Below are positions 54,921 to 64,000 of a stretch of DNA of 64,000 nt, in pieces (position 1 is the first letter of the stretch; each line of letters opens with the position of its first letter). Made by a program: the position numbers and the translations under genes. The notes under the pieces were generated by a model. The model was not told the DNA's origin and made no database searches. It was given only the letters and a program-made list of their open reading frames with translations. Source of the stretch: Mucilaginibacter tundrae (lineage in GTDB: Bacteria > Bacteroidota > Bacteroidia > Sphingobacteriales > Sphingobacteriaceae); contig NZ_JACCBZ010000001.1 in the NCBI RefSeq assembly GCF_013408825.1, forward strand, positions 186,001 to 250,000. Reading direction: 5' to 3'.

Positions 54921-54934
54921 ATACCGATTGGTAT
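54921..54934 (+). promoter_or_regulatory. TetR-type operator 2 upstream of the efflux gene
   Basis: ATACC-GATT-GGTAT, the same core and spacer as operator 1, centred 62 bp downstream of it and ending 8 bp before the start codon. The pair suggests cooperative repression or two promoters. No tetR gene is adjacent, so the regulator must be encoded elsewhere. Confidence 0.7.
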
Positions 54935-54942
54935 AATATAAC

Positions 54943-56490
54943 ATGAATCCACTGAAAAGACAGATACTGCTTATTACGGTAATAGCCGCCGCCATTATGG
55001 AATTGATTGATACATCAATAGTAAATGTAGCTCTCAATTACATGAGCGGGAATTTGGGCGCAACACTGGAAGACACATCCTGGGTAATTACCTCTTACGC
55101 CATAGCTAATGTAATCATCATACCTATGACAAGCTTTTTAGCCAATAACCTGGGACGGCGTAACTACTATATCGGTTCAATTATATTGTTTACCGTTTGC
55201 TCATTTATGTGTGGTAACGCCACTGGTATTTGGGAGCTAGTGGCATTCCGGTTTTTACAAGGTTTGGGTGGCGGTGCATTATTATCTGTATCGGCAACCG
55301 TAGTTTACGAGTTATTCCCGAAGGAAAAACAGGCAACGGCAAGCGCATTGTTTGGTATTGGTATTTTCATCGGCCCAACCATTGGCCCAACTTTGGGCGG
55401 TTACATTACCGAGAATTATTCGTGGCCATGGATATTTTATATTAACGTACCCATCGGAATAGCCGCGGCGGTTTCCTGTATGTTCTTTTTGTACGAGCCG
55501 ATCAAACAAAAAATAAGGGAAATAGACTGGCTGGGTATTATACTGTTAATTGTAGGCATAGGCTCCTTACAGGTAGTATTAGAGCGTGGACAAACAGATG
55601 ATTGGTTTGCTGCGGGTTACATTACTTTTTTAACAGTTCTGGCAACCCTATCACTTACTGCTTTTATTATCTGGGAGCTGCATGCCAAAAACCCAGTAGT
55701 CAACCTGCATATTTTACGGTTCAGGTCATTAAGTATAGCGGCTGTTCTCACCTTTATTACCGGGATGGGGATGTATACCTCTATTTATTTAACTCCCGTA
55801 GTGGCTCAACGCTTGCTGGGATTTACGCCTACACAATCAGGCTTACTATTATTACCTGGATCTATCGTAGCGGTTTTGGCGCTCATTATAACCGGTAAAT
55901 TGCTACAAAAAGGCATATCACCGGCATTAATAGTTTTATTGGGCTTTTTGTGCTTTATCTATTTCAACTGGTCAATGTCGCGAATCAACCTGGAAACACC
56001 GGCTATTGATATTACATTGAATTTAATTTTCAGGGCGATAGGCATGGCCTTGTTGACTGTTCCCTTAGGCACACTTGCCGTTTCCTCGCTGGAAGCTAAA
56101 GATATGCCGCAAGGTACCGCGTTAAATAATATGATGCGGCAGTTAGGCGGTTCATTCGGTATCTCAATTATTAATACCTATGTGGCCAGAAGAATCGCCT
56201 CGCACAGGATGGATCTGATTACGCATATCACATCCGATAATCCAATTTCAGTGGCTCGGATAGGCAGTTATACCCAATTATTTCAGCAAAAAGGCTTTGG
56301 ATTGCTCGATGCCAAACAAAAGGCTATGCAGTTAATTGAACTTTTGGTGGTTAAACAATCTTCGTTTTCCAGCTACCTTGATGGTTATTTTCTGATCGGC
56401 TCTTTCTTTGCGGTGGTGTTACCGTTGTTATTGTTTGTTGCTAAGCGCGATAAGACTAAGAAATTGGTGATACCATCATCAGACCATTAA
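54943..56490 (+). CDS. EmrB/QacA-type (DHA2) MFS efflux pump
   Basis: A 515-residue transporter with about 14 membrane segments. Motif D1-like MELIDTSIVNVALNYMSGNL starts it. RFLQGLGGGALLSVSATVVYE and the antiporter motif C, GIGIFIGPTIGPTLGGYI, follow. It should export drugs or other hydrophobic compounds using the proton gradient. DHA2 pumps in Gram-negative bacteria usually come with an EmrA adaptor and TolC; neither is here. Two TetR-type operators precede it. Its end overlaps the convergent AraC gene by four bases. Confidence 0.92.
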   Translation: MNPLKRQILLITVIAAAIMELIDTSIVNVALNYMSGNLGATLEDTSWVITSYAIANVIIIPMTSFLANNLGRRNYYIGSIILFTVCSFMCGNATGIWELVAFRFLQGLGGGALLSVSATVVYELFPKEKQATASALFGIGIFIGPTIGPTLGGYITENYSWPWIFYINVPIGIAAAVSCMFFLYEPIKQKIREIDWLGIILLIVGIGSLQVVLERGQTDDWFAAGYITFLTVLATLSLTAFIIWELHAKNPVVNLHILRFRSLSIAAVLTFITGMGMYTSIYLTPVVAQRLLGFTPTQSGLLLLPGSIVAVLALIITGKLLQKGISPALIVLLGFLCFIYFNWSMSRINLETPAIDITLNLIFRAIGMALLTVPLGTLAVSSLEAKDMPQGTALNNMMRQLGGSFGISIINTYVARRIASHRMDLITHITSDNPISVARIGSYTQLFQQKGFGLLDAKQKAMQLIELLVVKQSSFSSYLDGYFLIGSFFAVVLPLLLFVAKRDKTKKLVIPSSDH

Positions 56491-57374
56491 TTATAAAGCT
56501 GCTTTTTAAACTGATTCGGGCTAACACCAACCTCTTTTTTAAAGAGCCTTGAAAAGTACGGAAGATTTTCAAATCCCAGGGTATATGCTATTTCAGAAAC
56601 GCTCTGATCGGCTACCATCAGTAGGTTTTTTGCTTCGGATATTAAATAGATATGAATCAGTTCAAGTGCAGTTTTACCAGTTTCTTTCTTTAATAAGTCA
56701 CTTAAATAGCGTGACGAAAGGTTAAGTTGTTCGGCCATATAATTTACCGTTGGTAAGCCTTTTGATAAGCCTCCGTTTGAGAAATAAGTAGCCAGCAGTT
56801 TATTGAATTTGGAAACAGTTTTGCCCAATAACTCCGTGCGGTTTATAAATTGCCTGTTGTAAAAACGTTGTGAATATTTTAATATAGAATCGATGTGCGT
56901 CAGCATAATATCGCGACTATATTCATCGGGATTGCTGTTGTATTCTGTTTGAATTTTATGAAATAAATCCCACACTATTTCTTCTTCGCGAGGAGATAAA
57001 TGCAGAGCCTCGTTCGCTTCATAATCAAAGAAACCATACTTTTTTATTTCGTTATGCAGCACATGTCCGTTTAAAAAATCCTCATGAATAAAAATCAGGA
57101 ATCCGTCCTCTTCAAACTCTAAATTCCTAAACTCAACTACCTGCCTAGGTTTATAAAACGACATAGAACCATTATCATGGTCGTATTTGGTACGGCCATA
57201 TAAAACCACGCCCGATTTCAATTTTTTAGACCCGATCATATAAAAATCAGAAGTGAACTCCCGATCTCCTATACTGCAAGCTTTGTTGCATTGAAATAGA
57301 CTGATCAAGGGATGTTCAGGCGGAGGGAAACCGTTAAATTTATGCAGTTCGGAAATGCTGGTAAAGTGTTTCAT
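56487..57374 (-). CDS. AraC-family transcriptional regulator, copy 2
   Basis: A 295-residue regulator, the paralogue of the protein at 36381. It begins MKHFTSISELHKFNGFPPPE. The DNA-binding part has VNYMAEQLNLSSRYLSDLLK and VSEIAYTLGFENLPYFSRLF, ending GVSPNQFK. The order SDR then AraC, with a terminator hairpin between, is the same as in the first copy. It probably governs the SDR gene upstream of it. Confidence 0.92.
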   Translation of the reverse strand: MKHFTSISELHKFNGFPPPEHPLISLFQCNKACSIGDREFTSDFYMIGSKKLKSGVVLYGRTKYDHDNGSMSFYKPRQVVEFRNLEFEEDGFLIFIHEDFLNGHVLHNEIKKYGFFDYEANEALHLSPREEEIVWDLFHKIQTEYNSNPDEYSRDIMLTHIDSILKYSQRFYNRQFINRTELLGKTVSKFNKLLATYFSNGGLSKGLPTVNYMAEQLNLSSRYLSDLLKKETGKTALELIHIYLISEAKNLLMVADQSVSEIAYTLGFENLPYFSRLFKKEVGVSPNQFKKQLYN

Positions 57375-57389
57375 GCTGATATAAATTAA

Positions 57390-57421
57390 ACAAACCTACA
57401 CCGAAATCGGCATAGGTTTGT
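57390..57421 (-). terminator. Intrinsic terminator after SDR copy 2
   Basis: A 15-bp stem with two G-T pairs in the gene direction (arms 57390-57404 and 57407-57421), followed by TTAATTT reading leftward. It separates the SDR gene from the AraC gene, like the hairpin at 36319. Confidence 0.7.
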
Positions 57422-57441
57422 CATTACAAAATAGAATTTAA

Positions 57442-58260
57442 TTAGTGGCCGTGAGCGGCTGTTGCTACTTCGCTCCATTCTTCCCATTCTGCCAAACGGC
57501 TTTCATATACTTGTTTAACCCAAGGATAAGCAACTTTCCCTAAAAATAACCTAAGCGGCGGGTTTTCGCTGTCAACCAATTTTAAAACTGCCGGAGTTGT
57601 AGCTTCAGGATTACCAAATGCATCATCGGTAAGCCCTGCCTGGAATGCTGCCTTAACACCTGCATAAGCTTCAATTGGTTCAGTTTGTGATGATGACGCG
57701 CCTGCCCAATCAGTAGAAAAACCATTAGGCTCGATCAATGAAACTTTAATGCCGAAGCCCGCTACTTCAGTAGCCAAAGTTTCGCTCAATCCCTCAACCG
57801 CGAATTTTGATGCATTGTAAATACCCAACACCGGTAAAGTAGCCACACCCAACACGCTTGATACCTGGATAATGTGCCCATGCCCTTGTTCGCGCATAAT
57901 AGGCAATACAGCTTGTGTTATCCACAACAAACCGAAGACATTGGTTTCGATTTGCTGGCGTGCTTGTTCCTCAGTAGTTTCTTCAATCGCGCCAAATAAG
58001 CCAAAGCCGGCGTTGTTAATCAGCACATCAATACTGCCGAAAGTTTCCTTTGCTTTTTTAACCGCGGCAAAGCCTGCTGCCCTATCGTTTACATCTAATT
58101 GTATAGGTAATATGGCATCACCATAGGTAGCTACCAAATCATTTAAGGTATCTATATTTCTTGCAGTTGCCGCAACTTTATCGCCGCGTTTTAAAAATGC
58201 TTCTGCCCATATTCTTCCAAATCCCCTGGAAGCTCCTGTAATAAAAATTGTTTTTGCCAT
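57442..58260 (-). CDS. Short-chain dehydrogenase/reductase (SDR), copy 2
   Basis: A 272-residue classical SDR: TGASRGFGR, INNAGFGLFG, catalytic Ser and Tyr-Lys in VSSVLGVA and YNASKFAVEG. It keeps all active-site residues. It shares its overall organisation with the SDR at 35501 and is likewise followed by an AraC gene. Substrate unknown; neighbouring EmrB and regulator genes hint at a response to a toxic carbonyl compound. Confidence 0.92.
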   Translation of the reverse strand: MAKTIFITGASRGFGRIWAEAFLKRGDKVAATARNIDTLNDLVATYGDAILPIQLDVNDRAAGFAAVKKAKETFGSIDVLINNAGFGLFGAIEETTEEQARQQIETNVFGLLWITQAVLPIMREQGHGHIIQVSSVLGVATLPVLGIYNASKFAVEGLSETLATEVAGFGIKVSLIEPNGFSTDWAGASSSQTEPIEAYAGVKAAFQAGLTDDAFGNPEATTPAVLKLVDSENPPLRLFLGKVAYPWVKQVYESRLAEWEEWSEVATAAHGH

Positions 58261-58384
58261 TGCTTTGTTTTTTTAATGTTGATACAAAACTATAGGCGAT
58301 ATCGCGAAAGGATTTATACAGAAGTGGGAAAGAATGATACGTTTTGCAGTAAGTACTTTAAAGGGGTAATGGCAATGTCATAAA

Positions 58385-60244
58385 CTATTTATCAAGCGGC
58401 AATTCTACATGAAATGTGGTGCCTTGTTCAGACTCGCTTTCCAGCCAGATTTTGCCATTATGGGCCTCGATAATTTGCTTGCTGATGTATAAGCCCAGGC
58501 CAAAAGGCTGCTCACCTTGCGTACCTTGCCGGCGGGCAGTGGTAAAAGGGTCGAATATTTGGTTCTGTATTGCCTTCGGAATACCAACCCCTTTGTCCTT
58601 TACCATAATATCAATATTGCCAGACTGTTTTTGGGTAGTTACTTCAATTATGCTGTCTGCCGGGCTAAACTTAATAGCGTTAATAATTAGGTTGTTGATC
58701 ACCCGCCAAAGTTTCTCTTTATCGCCGGTTATGTGTACTTGCAAGTTCGTATTTAATACCAGGTGTTGATTTTTTTCCTTTGCCCTAAAACTCAATAAGC
58801 GTACACATTGCTCTAATAGTTCATCAATATTAATTGGTTCCGGGTGAAAGTTTTGTTGTTGATCAAAATCTGTTTTGAGCAATTCATTAATCAGCTCCAT
58901 ACAATTTTGGCTTGATACTTCAATAAGTTTTACCATTTCTTCCATTTCGGGTGTAAGGGTATTATCCGTCCTGATGATATTAGTAATGGAATTTATTCCT
59001 GCAATCGGGTTACGCAAATCATGCGCCACTATTTTTATGAGGCGGGCATAATCTTTATTCATGGTTTCCAAAGCTTCGGTTGTCGCTTCGGATTGTTTGA
59101 ATTGAAGGCTTAATGCGCCAGAAGTCTTTCTGAGTATATTCCAGTTGCGCCATAGCACAATAATGCCTACAATGGTTATAAGGGATATCAGCACGGTCAA
59201 GACTAACAAGATCAACTGGTATTTGGAATGCAATTGTGCCGACTCGAGTTGCTGATCCTTTAACGCATATTGAATATAATCGATGCTTGAATTATTATCT
59301 ATCTTTTCCTGCTCATCATGCAATTGCAGTAGTTCACGGCTGTAATAGAAAGCTTTATTGATATCTTTTTTAGCTACATAAAAGTCATACAACCGCCTGG
59401 CAAATACTTCACTATAAACTTTGTATCCTTTTTGGGAAGTGATGCTCAAGCCCTGAGTGTAATAGTCCACAGCTTTTGCCGAATCTGTAGTCACAAACAG
59501 ATCGCCCAGGTCAGTTAATATATCTAAACTTAAATAATAAAGCTTGTTTTGTATAGCTCTGGCATATACTTTTTGCAACATGGCTATACCTTTATCACGC
59601 TGGTTATTCCTTACCAAATAATCCGCGGTTAGTTGATCGATTCCGATTAAAACCCGGCCATCGCTATATTTTTCGGCGATTTGCCGCGCCCGGTTTATAT
59701 AAACCGGGATAGAGTCTTTATTTATCTTTTCAGGATATTGTTCGGTGTAATTATACCATACTAACGACATGATGGAATCGCGGCTGAGCGTTTTCCCCAA
59801 TTTAAAAGCCGTATAATAATTATCGAGGGCTTTTTCATCTTTCCCGATCTCTTTATAAACCATCGCGATGTTCATGACGGCCTGTACCATGTTTCCTGTA
59901 TCATTAAGCTGCTCGTAACGATTGTAAGCATTGTTATAATAGCGTAGGGCCAGCTGCAGGTTGCCCCGCATGTCGTAAATTATACCCAGATTATTGGCAG
60001 CATCAGCTTTTCCGGCAGCGTACCCTAGCCTGTCAGATATGCTACGGGCTCGTTCGGTATAATAAAAGGAACTATCGATATTATTTTCGTAGGAAAGCAT
60101 TCCCAGCCTGTTTAAGGCATCAACATAATGCAAACTATCATGAATAGAAGGTAGTCGTTTTTGTATTTTTAAGATACTTGTATATTGCCCATAGCACAAG
60201 TTATGCAATACAAATAAAGCAAAAAGCACGAGTATCTTCTTCAT
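58385..60244 (-). CDS. TPR-domain membrane sensor histidine kinase
   Basis: A 619-residue kinase. After a signal peptide (about 1-20) the periplasmic part (about 25-335) is built of TPR-like repeats (for example YYNNAYNRYEQLNDTGNMVQ). One membrane helix (LILLVLTVLISLITIVGIIV) leads to HisKA with IVAHDLRNPIAGINS and HATPase_c with NLIINAIKFSPAD, DKGVGIPKAI and GLGLYISKQI. This layout is common in Bacteroidota. No response regulator is adjacent. Confidence 0.92.
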   Translation of the reverse strand: MKKILVLFALFVLHNLCYGQYTSILKIQKRLPSIHDSLHYVDALNRLGMLSYENNIDSSFYYTERARSISDRLGYAAGKADAANNLGIIYDMRGNLQLALRYYNNAYNRYEQLNDTGNMVQAVMNIAMVYKEIGKDEKALDNYYTAFKLGKTLSRDSIMSLVWYNYTEQYPEKINKDSIPVYINRARQIAEKYSDGRVLIGIDQLTADYLVRNNQRDKGIAMLQKVYARAIQNKLYYLSLDILTDLGDLFVTTDSAKAVDYYTQGLSITSQKGYKVYSEVFARRLYDFYVAKKDINKAFYYSRELLQLHDEQEKIDNNSSIDYIQYALKDQQLESAQLHSKYQLILLVLTVLISLITIVGIIVLWRNWNILRKTSGALSLQFKQSEATTEALETMNKDYARLIKIVAHDLRNPIAGINSITNIIRTDNTLTPEMEEMVKLIEVSSQNCMELINELLKTDFDQQQNFHPEPINIDELLEQCVRLLSFRAKEKNQHLVLNTNLQVHITGDKEKLWRVINNLIINAIKFSPADSIIEVTTQKQSGNIDIMVKDKGVGIPKAIQNQIFDPFTTARRQGTQGEQPFGLGLYISKQIIEAHNGKIWLESESEQGTTFHVELPLDK

Positions 60245-60331
60245 CTACAGGCAGGTTACAGCATATTTATTCTGAGCTAATCACATAAATATCGAAAACT
60301 TTTATGGTTTTACATAACAATCAATTGAAGT

Positions 60332-63300
60332 TTATATTTCCTCTTCCTCCATCACACCTTCTACCTGGTTAAAATTACTTTTCACAAAATGACACCAGTC
60401 ACATTCCTTTTTACCGCATCCGGTGTTAAAATCATGCGCCATTATTTTTTGGTAAACAGTGGCGATCTGCTCAGTAACGGTTTCGGTGTCTTCAGTAGTA
60501 ATAAATATTTTCTCTTTGTGATACTCGTTATCTTTTATCGGCTCCACAAAATCAAATATGGTTCCTACCACCTGCCAGTCGTTGGTGCGGTCATGGTCGA
60601 TCAGTATCTTATAGAAAACCGCCTGGCGCCAGTAATCTCCACCATTAGGCTGGTCGTTTGTCGGGCCTACCAGTTTATCTTTGGCATTTTTAAGCTTACC
60701 GGTTTTGTAATCAACAACGGTTACATTTTTGCCTTCAAACTCAATTTTATCCAGGTTACCCTTAATTGGCACACCTTGTATCTCAATATTTTTGATAGTG
60801 CGTTCGGTAACGGCTACTTTATTCCATTGCTGTACATTTAACTCGTAGTAGGCAGGCATTATCTTTTCGCCGTAGGCCAGTCGCAGTTTAAATTCTTCTT
60901 TGGTGAATGAATCCCGGTTACGGTACATATACCAGCGGAATTCCTTCATAAATTCTTCGGTAGGCGGGAACTCATCGCCCAACTCCTTCAACTTTTTAAA
61001 AGTACGGTTAAGCGCCCAGTGCACCGCCTGCCCAAATGTAGCTGATGGACTCTTACCTGCCGGTACCCGAATCAAACACTGGAAATAAAAGCGCAATGGG
61101 CAATCCAAATAGTTATTTAAGTGCGTTACCGAAAGGGTATAATTCTGCAGTAATTGATTGATGTAGTTAGTATCAAGCAATTCAACCTTTGGCTTATCAT
61201 CCACATTAAATTGGGTAGCGTAAAAGCCGAGCATATCCTCCTCGTTTACTTGCGGGTGCTCTACCTGCAAATGGGTATCTGCCAAAATTTCGCCTACAAA
61301 TTGTGAGGATTCCTGATCCTTGCCGTTTTTATCGGTGCTGGAATAAGAGATCATGAGGCATTGCTTGGCGCGGGTAAGCGCCACATAAAACAGCCTGCGC
61401 GATTCTTCTTTTTGGGCGATGTCATCACCTTTGGCTTGTGTTAAAGTATCAGGGTAGCTAAAGCCATTATTACGACCTTTGCTGTCCCATGTTTTTTTAT
61501 CGCAACCGATAAAGAAAACATGTTCATATTCCAAGCCTTTTGAGCCGTGGGCGGTTAAAAAGTTGATGCCTTTTTCAGAGAATATCATTTGATTCAAGCT
61601 CAAACGGATATTGTTCTTTTTCATCAGGTCGATGGTCAATATCAGGTCGCTTAATTTGATCTCGGGTTTTTTTCGGCTTTCGTCTTTCAGGAAATCAAAA
61701 AAACTGGTAAGCATTTGCATATAAGTACCTTTATCCTGCTGATGCATGATGTAACGCAGAATGCCCATCTTACCGATCACCTGTTGAAAGAACTGCTGTA
61801 GCGTTACACTAACTGATTCCTTCAGTAAAAAGTCGATGTTATTAATGAGGAATTTCATTTCCACATTTTGAACAGTATCAAATAAACCCGGCTGCGCGGG
61901 TGTGCGCATTTCGCTTACATACCTACGCAGCGATGTTTTAGGCTGATTATTAGAAACAGTCGCATAATTTTCTTTTGCTACCGCGATACTGGCTTTGGCA
62001 ATTTCAATGGGCGCTATGCTGAAGAAATCATAATGCATGATCTCGAATAGCAATTCGTCACCACTATATGGCGAGTCCATTTCCATAGCCAGGTAACGCA
62101 AAATGGTGATGATCTTTTCGCCAAAAGGCTGCTCCAGAACATCGATCTTGCGTTTGGTGTTAACAGCAATTTTTTCTACATCCAGGTATTGCAGCAATTC
62201 CTCAACCTGGCTATGATTACGGTAAATTACGGCTATCTCGTTAGGTGGCGTTCCTTTTTCGATCAGTTTTTTGATCTGCATGGCCACATCAACCACTTCT
62301 TTGCCGGGATTTTCATATTCGCGGATAACCGGTTGAACGGCTAATTCACTAAAACGTGGATGTGAAGCCTGCAGGTCTTTATCCAACTTTAGCTGACTGG
62401 TTAAACGCTCGTTATTATTATTGATTAGCGCCTTAGAAACATTAAGAATCTGCTGGTTTGATCGGTAATTATGTTTAAGCACTACGGTGTGCAAGGCGCT
62501 CACATAATCGTTCGCAAAATCAAGGATGTTCTTCATGTTAGCGCCTTGAAATTTGAAGATCGACTGATCGTCATCACCCACCACAAAAACGTTAGGAGTT
62601 TCCCAATAATTGAGTAAAAACTTCAATAGTTCATTTTGGGAACCACTGGTATCCTGAAACTCATCCACCAAAATATATTGATAACGCTCCTGGTATTTAC
62701 GTAAAATTTCTTCATTCTCACGGAAAGCCTTCAGCACCCAGATGATCATGTCATCATAATCATACCAGTTATTGGTGGCCATTTTAGCGGCGTAGTTTTT
62801 GTATTCGTTAACAGCAGCTATCAGCTTTTGCATGGCTTCAGCAACTTTATCAATGTCTTTTTGTTTGGTGTCACCGATTTTTATACCGGCTTTAGCATTG
62901 GCTCTTTTATAGATAAACTCTTCCCGGTTAGGTAGATCGTCTAAATATTCTTTTACGGCTGCCGCGATGGAGTCTTCGCTCCAGCCTTCACTTTTCATGG
63001 TAGAGAACAGGCGTTTTAATCTTGGTGCATCAAAATAAACATCACCGGTAAAACGCTTTAATAAATGCTCATTCGGGAACTCATCCACCAACTCGCGGAA
63101 CAGCATAGCGCCATCCAATTCTGACAATGGTTCCAGATTCAGTTTGCCAAAATACTCCAGGTTTTCCTGAATGATCTCGTTACAAAAAGCATGAAAGGTA
63201 TAAATATTAACCCGGTATGCATCCGGCCCAATAAAATCAAACAAACGCTTGCGCATGGCAATTGCGCCCGCATCGGTATAGGTTAAACAAAGTATTTCGT

Positions 63301-63490
63301 TTGGCAGGGCATCCGTATCGGTTAATATTTTCCCAATACGTGCCGCTAGTATTTGTGTTTTACCTGTGCCGGGCCCGGCAACCACCAGTACCGGCCCATC
63401 CATCTTATTAACCGCGGCCAGTTGCTCGGGGTTAAGGTTGGCTAATGCTTCTTGAAATTTCTCGTTATATTTATTGGCGGATGATTGCAT
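60332..63490 (-). CDS. UvrD/REP-type helicase fused to an AddB-like nuclease domain
   Basis: A 1052-residue DNA repair enzyme. The N-terminal superfamily 1 helicase has Walker A VVAGPGTGKTQILAARI, DEFQDTSGSQN (motif II), QSIFKFQGAN (motif III-like), and later LTAHGSKGLEYEHVF and RLFYVALTRAKQCL. The C-terminal 250 residues are a PD-(D/E)XK nuclease with VTVVDYKTGKLK. Cys in YLDCPLRFYFQ and in CGKKECDWC near the end suggest an AddB/Cas4-type iron-sulfur cluster. It likely processes broken DNA ends. No second AddAB subunit lies next to it, so it may act alone. Confidence 0.9.
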   Translation of the reverse strand: MQSSANKYNEKFQEALANLNPEQLAAVNKMDGPVLVVAGPGTGKTQILAARIGKILTDTDALPNEILCLTYTDAGAIAMRKRLFDFIGPDAYRVNIYTFHAFCNEIIQENLEYFGKLNLEPLSELDGAMLFRELVDEFPNEHLLKRFTGDVYFDAPRLKRLFSTMKSEGWSEDSIAAAVKEYLDDLPNREEFIYKRANAKAGIKIGDTKQKDIDKVAEAMQKLIAAVNEYKNYAAKMATNNWYDYDDMIIWVLKAFRENEEILRKYQERYQYILVDEFQDTSGSQNELLKFLLNYWETPNVFVVGDDDQSIFKFQGANMKNILDFANDYVSALHTVVLKHNYRSNQQILNVSKALINNNNERLTSQLKLDKDLQASHPRFSELAVQPVIREYENPGKEVVDVAMQIKKLIEKGTPPNEIAVIYRNHSQVEELLQYLDVEKIAVNTKRKIDVLEQPFGEKIITILRYLAMEMDSPYSGDELLFEIMHYDFFSIAPIEIAKASIAVAKENYATVSNNQPKTSLRRYVSEMRTPAQPGLFDTVQNVEMKFLINNIDFLLKESVSVTLQQFFQQVIGKMGILRYIMHQQDKGTYMQMLTSFFDFLKDESRKKPEIKLSDLILTIDLMKKNNIRLSLNQMIFSEKGINFLTAHGSKGLEYEHVFFIGCDKKTWDSKGRNNGFSYPDTLTQAKGDDIAQKEESRRLFYVALTRAKQCLMISYSSTDKNGKDQESSQFVGEILADTHLQVEHPQVNEEDMLGFYATQFNVDDKPKVELLDTNYINQLLQNYTLSVTHLNNYLDCPLRFYFQCLIRVPAGKSPSATFGQAVHWALNRTFKKLKELGDEFPPTEEFMKEFRWYMYRNRDSFTKEEFKLRLAYGEKIMPAYYELNVQQWNKVAVTERTIKNIEIQGVPIKGNLDKIEFEGKNVTVVDYKTGKLKNAKDKLVGPTNDQPNGGDYWRQAVFYKILIDHDRTNDWQVVGTIFDFVEPIKDNEYHKEKIFITTEDTETVTEQIATVYQKIMAHDFNTGCGKKECDWCHFVKSNFNQVEGVMEEEEI

Positions 63491-63579
63491 AGTTGTAAGA
63501 TAAAGATAGGCAAATACAATATATATATCCTTTTATAGAATAGAAGAAGAAACTGTAAGCCTTTATAAGATATATGAAT

Positions 63580-63864
63580 TTATAATATTGGCTCTTGCCT
63601 ATTATCCCAAAAGAATAAAATAGTTATGAATTCGTGATGAACTTCATAAAACATAGAGGTTTGTTTGGTTATCACAGCTTGTCTTACATTGTTACTGATT
63701 GATGACTTGTACATATAAGGTTGGTCGGAGATAAGTGTTATTACCTTGTTAGCATGATTTACAAAATCGGCAGCTTCTTTGTCTGTCCATTTTGTTTCAA
63801 TTAGTAAAACTATGCTGTCGAAAGTATCGGTAGCCTCGCCTGTCCAAAAAACGGCTAAGCTCAT
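63580..63864 (-). CDS. RelE/ParE-type toxin
   Basis: A 94-residue protein of the ParE/RelE toxin fold: SLAVFWTGEATDTFDSIVLL at the N-terminus, a helix with KEAADFVNHANKVITLI, the basic strand NNVRQAVITKQTSMFYEV and a final ILFFWDNRQEP. Its ATG overlaps the stop codon of the upstream antitoxin gene (ATGA). ParE-type members usually attack gyrase and RelE-type ones cut mRNA; the fold alone does not say which. Confidence 0.85.
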   Translation of the reverse strand: MSLAVFWTGEATDTFDSIVLLIETKWTDKEAADFVNHANKVITLISDQPYMYKSSISNNVRQAVITKQTSMFYEVHHEFITILFFWDNRQEPIL

Positions 63865-64000
63865 AAATACCGGGTATATTTTTTCATAACCTCATCATGC
63901 GAGGTTAATTTGCCTTCTGCCGCTTGCTTTTGAGCACGACTAATACCTGCTTTTACTTGTTCAGGCAAATCGTTCCAAAAATCTTTCTCCTGACTTTCAA
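63861..64000 (-). CDS. Antitoxin of the ParE-type module (5' end outside the window)
   Basis: The last 45 or so codons of a small gene running in from the right edge: WNDLPEQVKAGISRAQKQAA then EGKLTSHDEVMKKYTRYL-stop. This is typical of short antitoxins of the addiction-module family with a helical toxin-binding tail. It is coupled to the toxin by a four-base overlap. The DNA-binding N-terminus is not visible. Confidence 0.78.
   Translation of the reverse strand, partial: ESQEKDFWNDLPEQVKAGISRAQKQAAEGKLTSHDEVMKKYTRYL

Overview
The window looks like chromosome of a member of the Bacteroidota, most likely family Sphingobacteriaceae (Mucilaginibacter/Pedobacter type). The evidence is a SusC/SusD pair, FucP-type sugar porters, DUF2911 and DUF4202 proteins, two-subunit transketolase, Bacteroidota -7 boxes (TAnnTTTG), and frequent starts without a Shine-Dalgarno sequence. 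No tRNA, rRNA, CRISPR array, insertion sequence or prophage was seen. The genus is inference.

Layout. 0-2.3 kb: a C45-type acyltransferase and AcpS, possibly the end of a flexirubin-type pigment cluster. 2.4-3.3 kb: a tandem universal stress protein split by an in-frame TAG. 3.5-13.2 kb: two molybdenum hydroxylases, a PaoABC-type enzyme with FAD (+) and an IorAB-type enzyme with a dihaem cytochrome (-), sharing MocA and XdhC maturation genes. 13.6-21.1 kb: a tightly overlapping operon with two cytosolic solute-binding-protein-like genes around two CaiB/BaiF CoA-transferases, then Gfo/Idh, MaoC and a FucP-type porter; its substrate is unknown. 21.1-29.9 kb: sugar ABC importer, DUF2291 protein, FGGY kinase, split transketolase and fucose-isomerase-fold enzyme, a set that matches the transketolase route for D-apiose. 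30.2-31.0 kb: remnants of a TSUP transporter and a ClC channel.

31.0-35.3 kb (-) holds sulfatase, formylglycine-generating enzyme and DUF4202 genes. 46.2-52.6 kb (+) holds susC, susD, two tiny membrane proteins and a sterol-desaturase-family enzyme. These two operons share an unusual and nearly identical 5' module: a -7 box, a short ORF beginning MKAFLH and ending in a run of cysteines (CCTCCC or CCACCCC), about 136 nt of unconserved spacer, and an 80-nt element that is 75/80 identical and contains two hairpins. I read it as a cysteine-sensing leader that couples sulfate-ester use and a SusCD importer to sulfur status. This is the strongest candidate for an undescribed system here.

Between and after these lie an SDR-AraC cassette that recurs at 56.5-58.3 kb, an ECF sigma gene with a membrane partner, an outer-membrane receptor, a GH51/deacetylase/DoxX group, a sensor kinase, an EmrB-type efflux pump with two TetR-type operators, a TPR sensor kinase, a UvrD-type helicase-nuclease, and a ParE-type toxin-antitoxin pair that runs off the right end.
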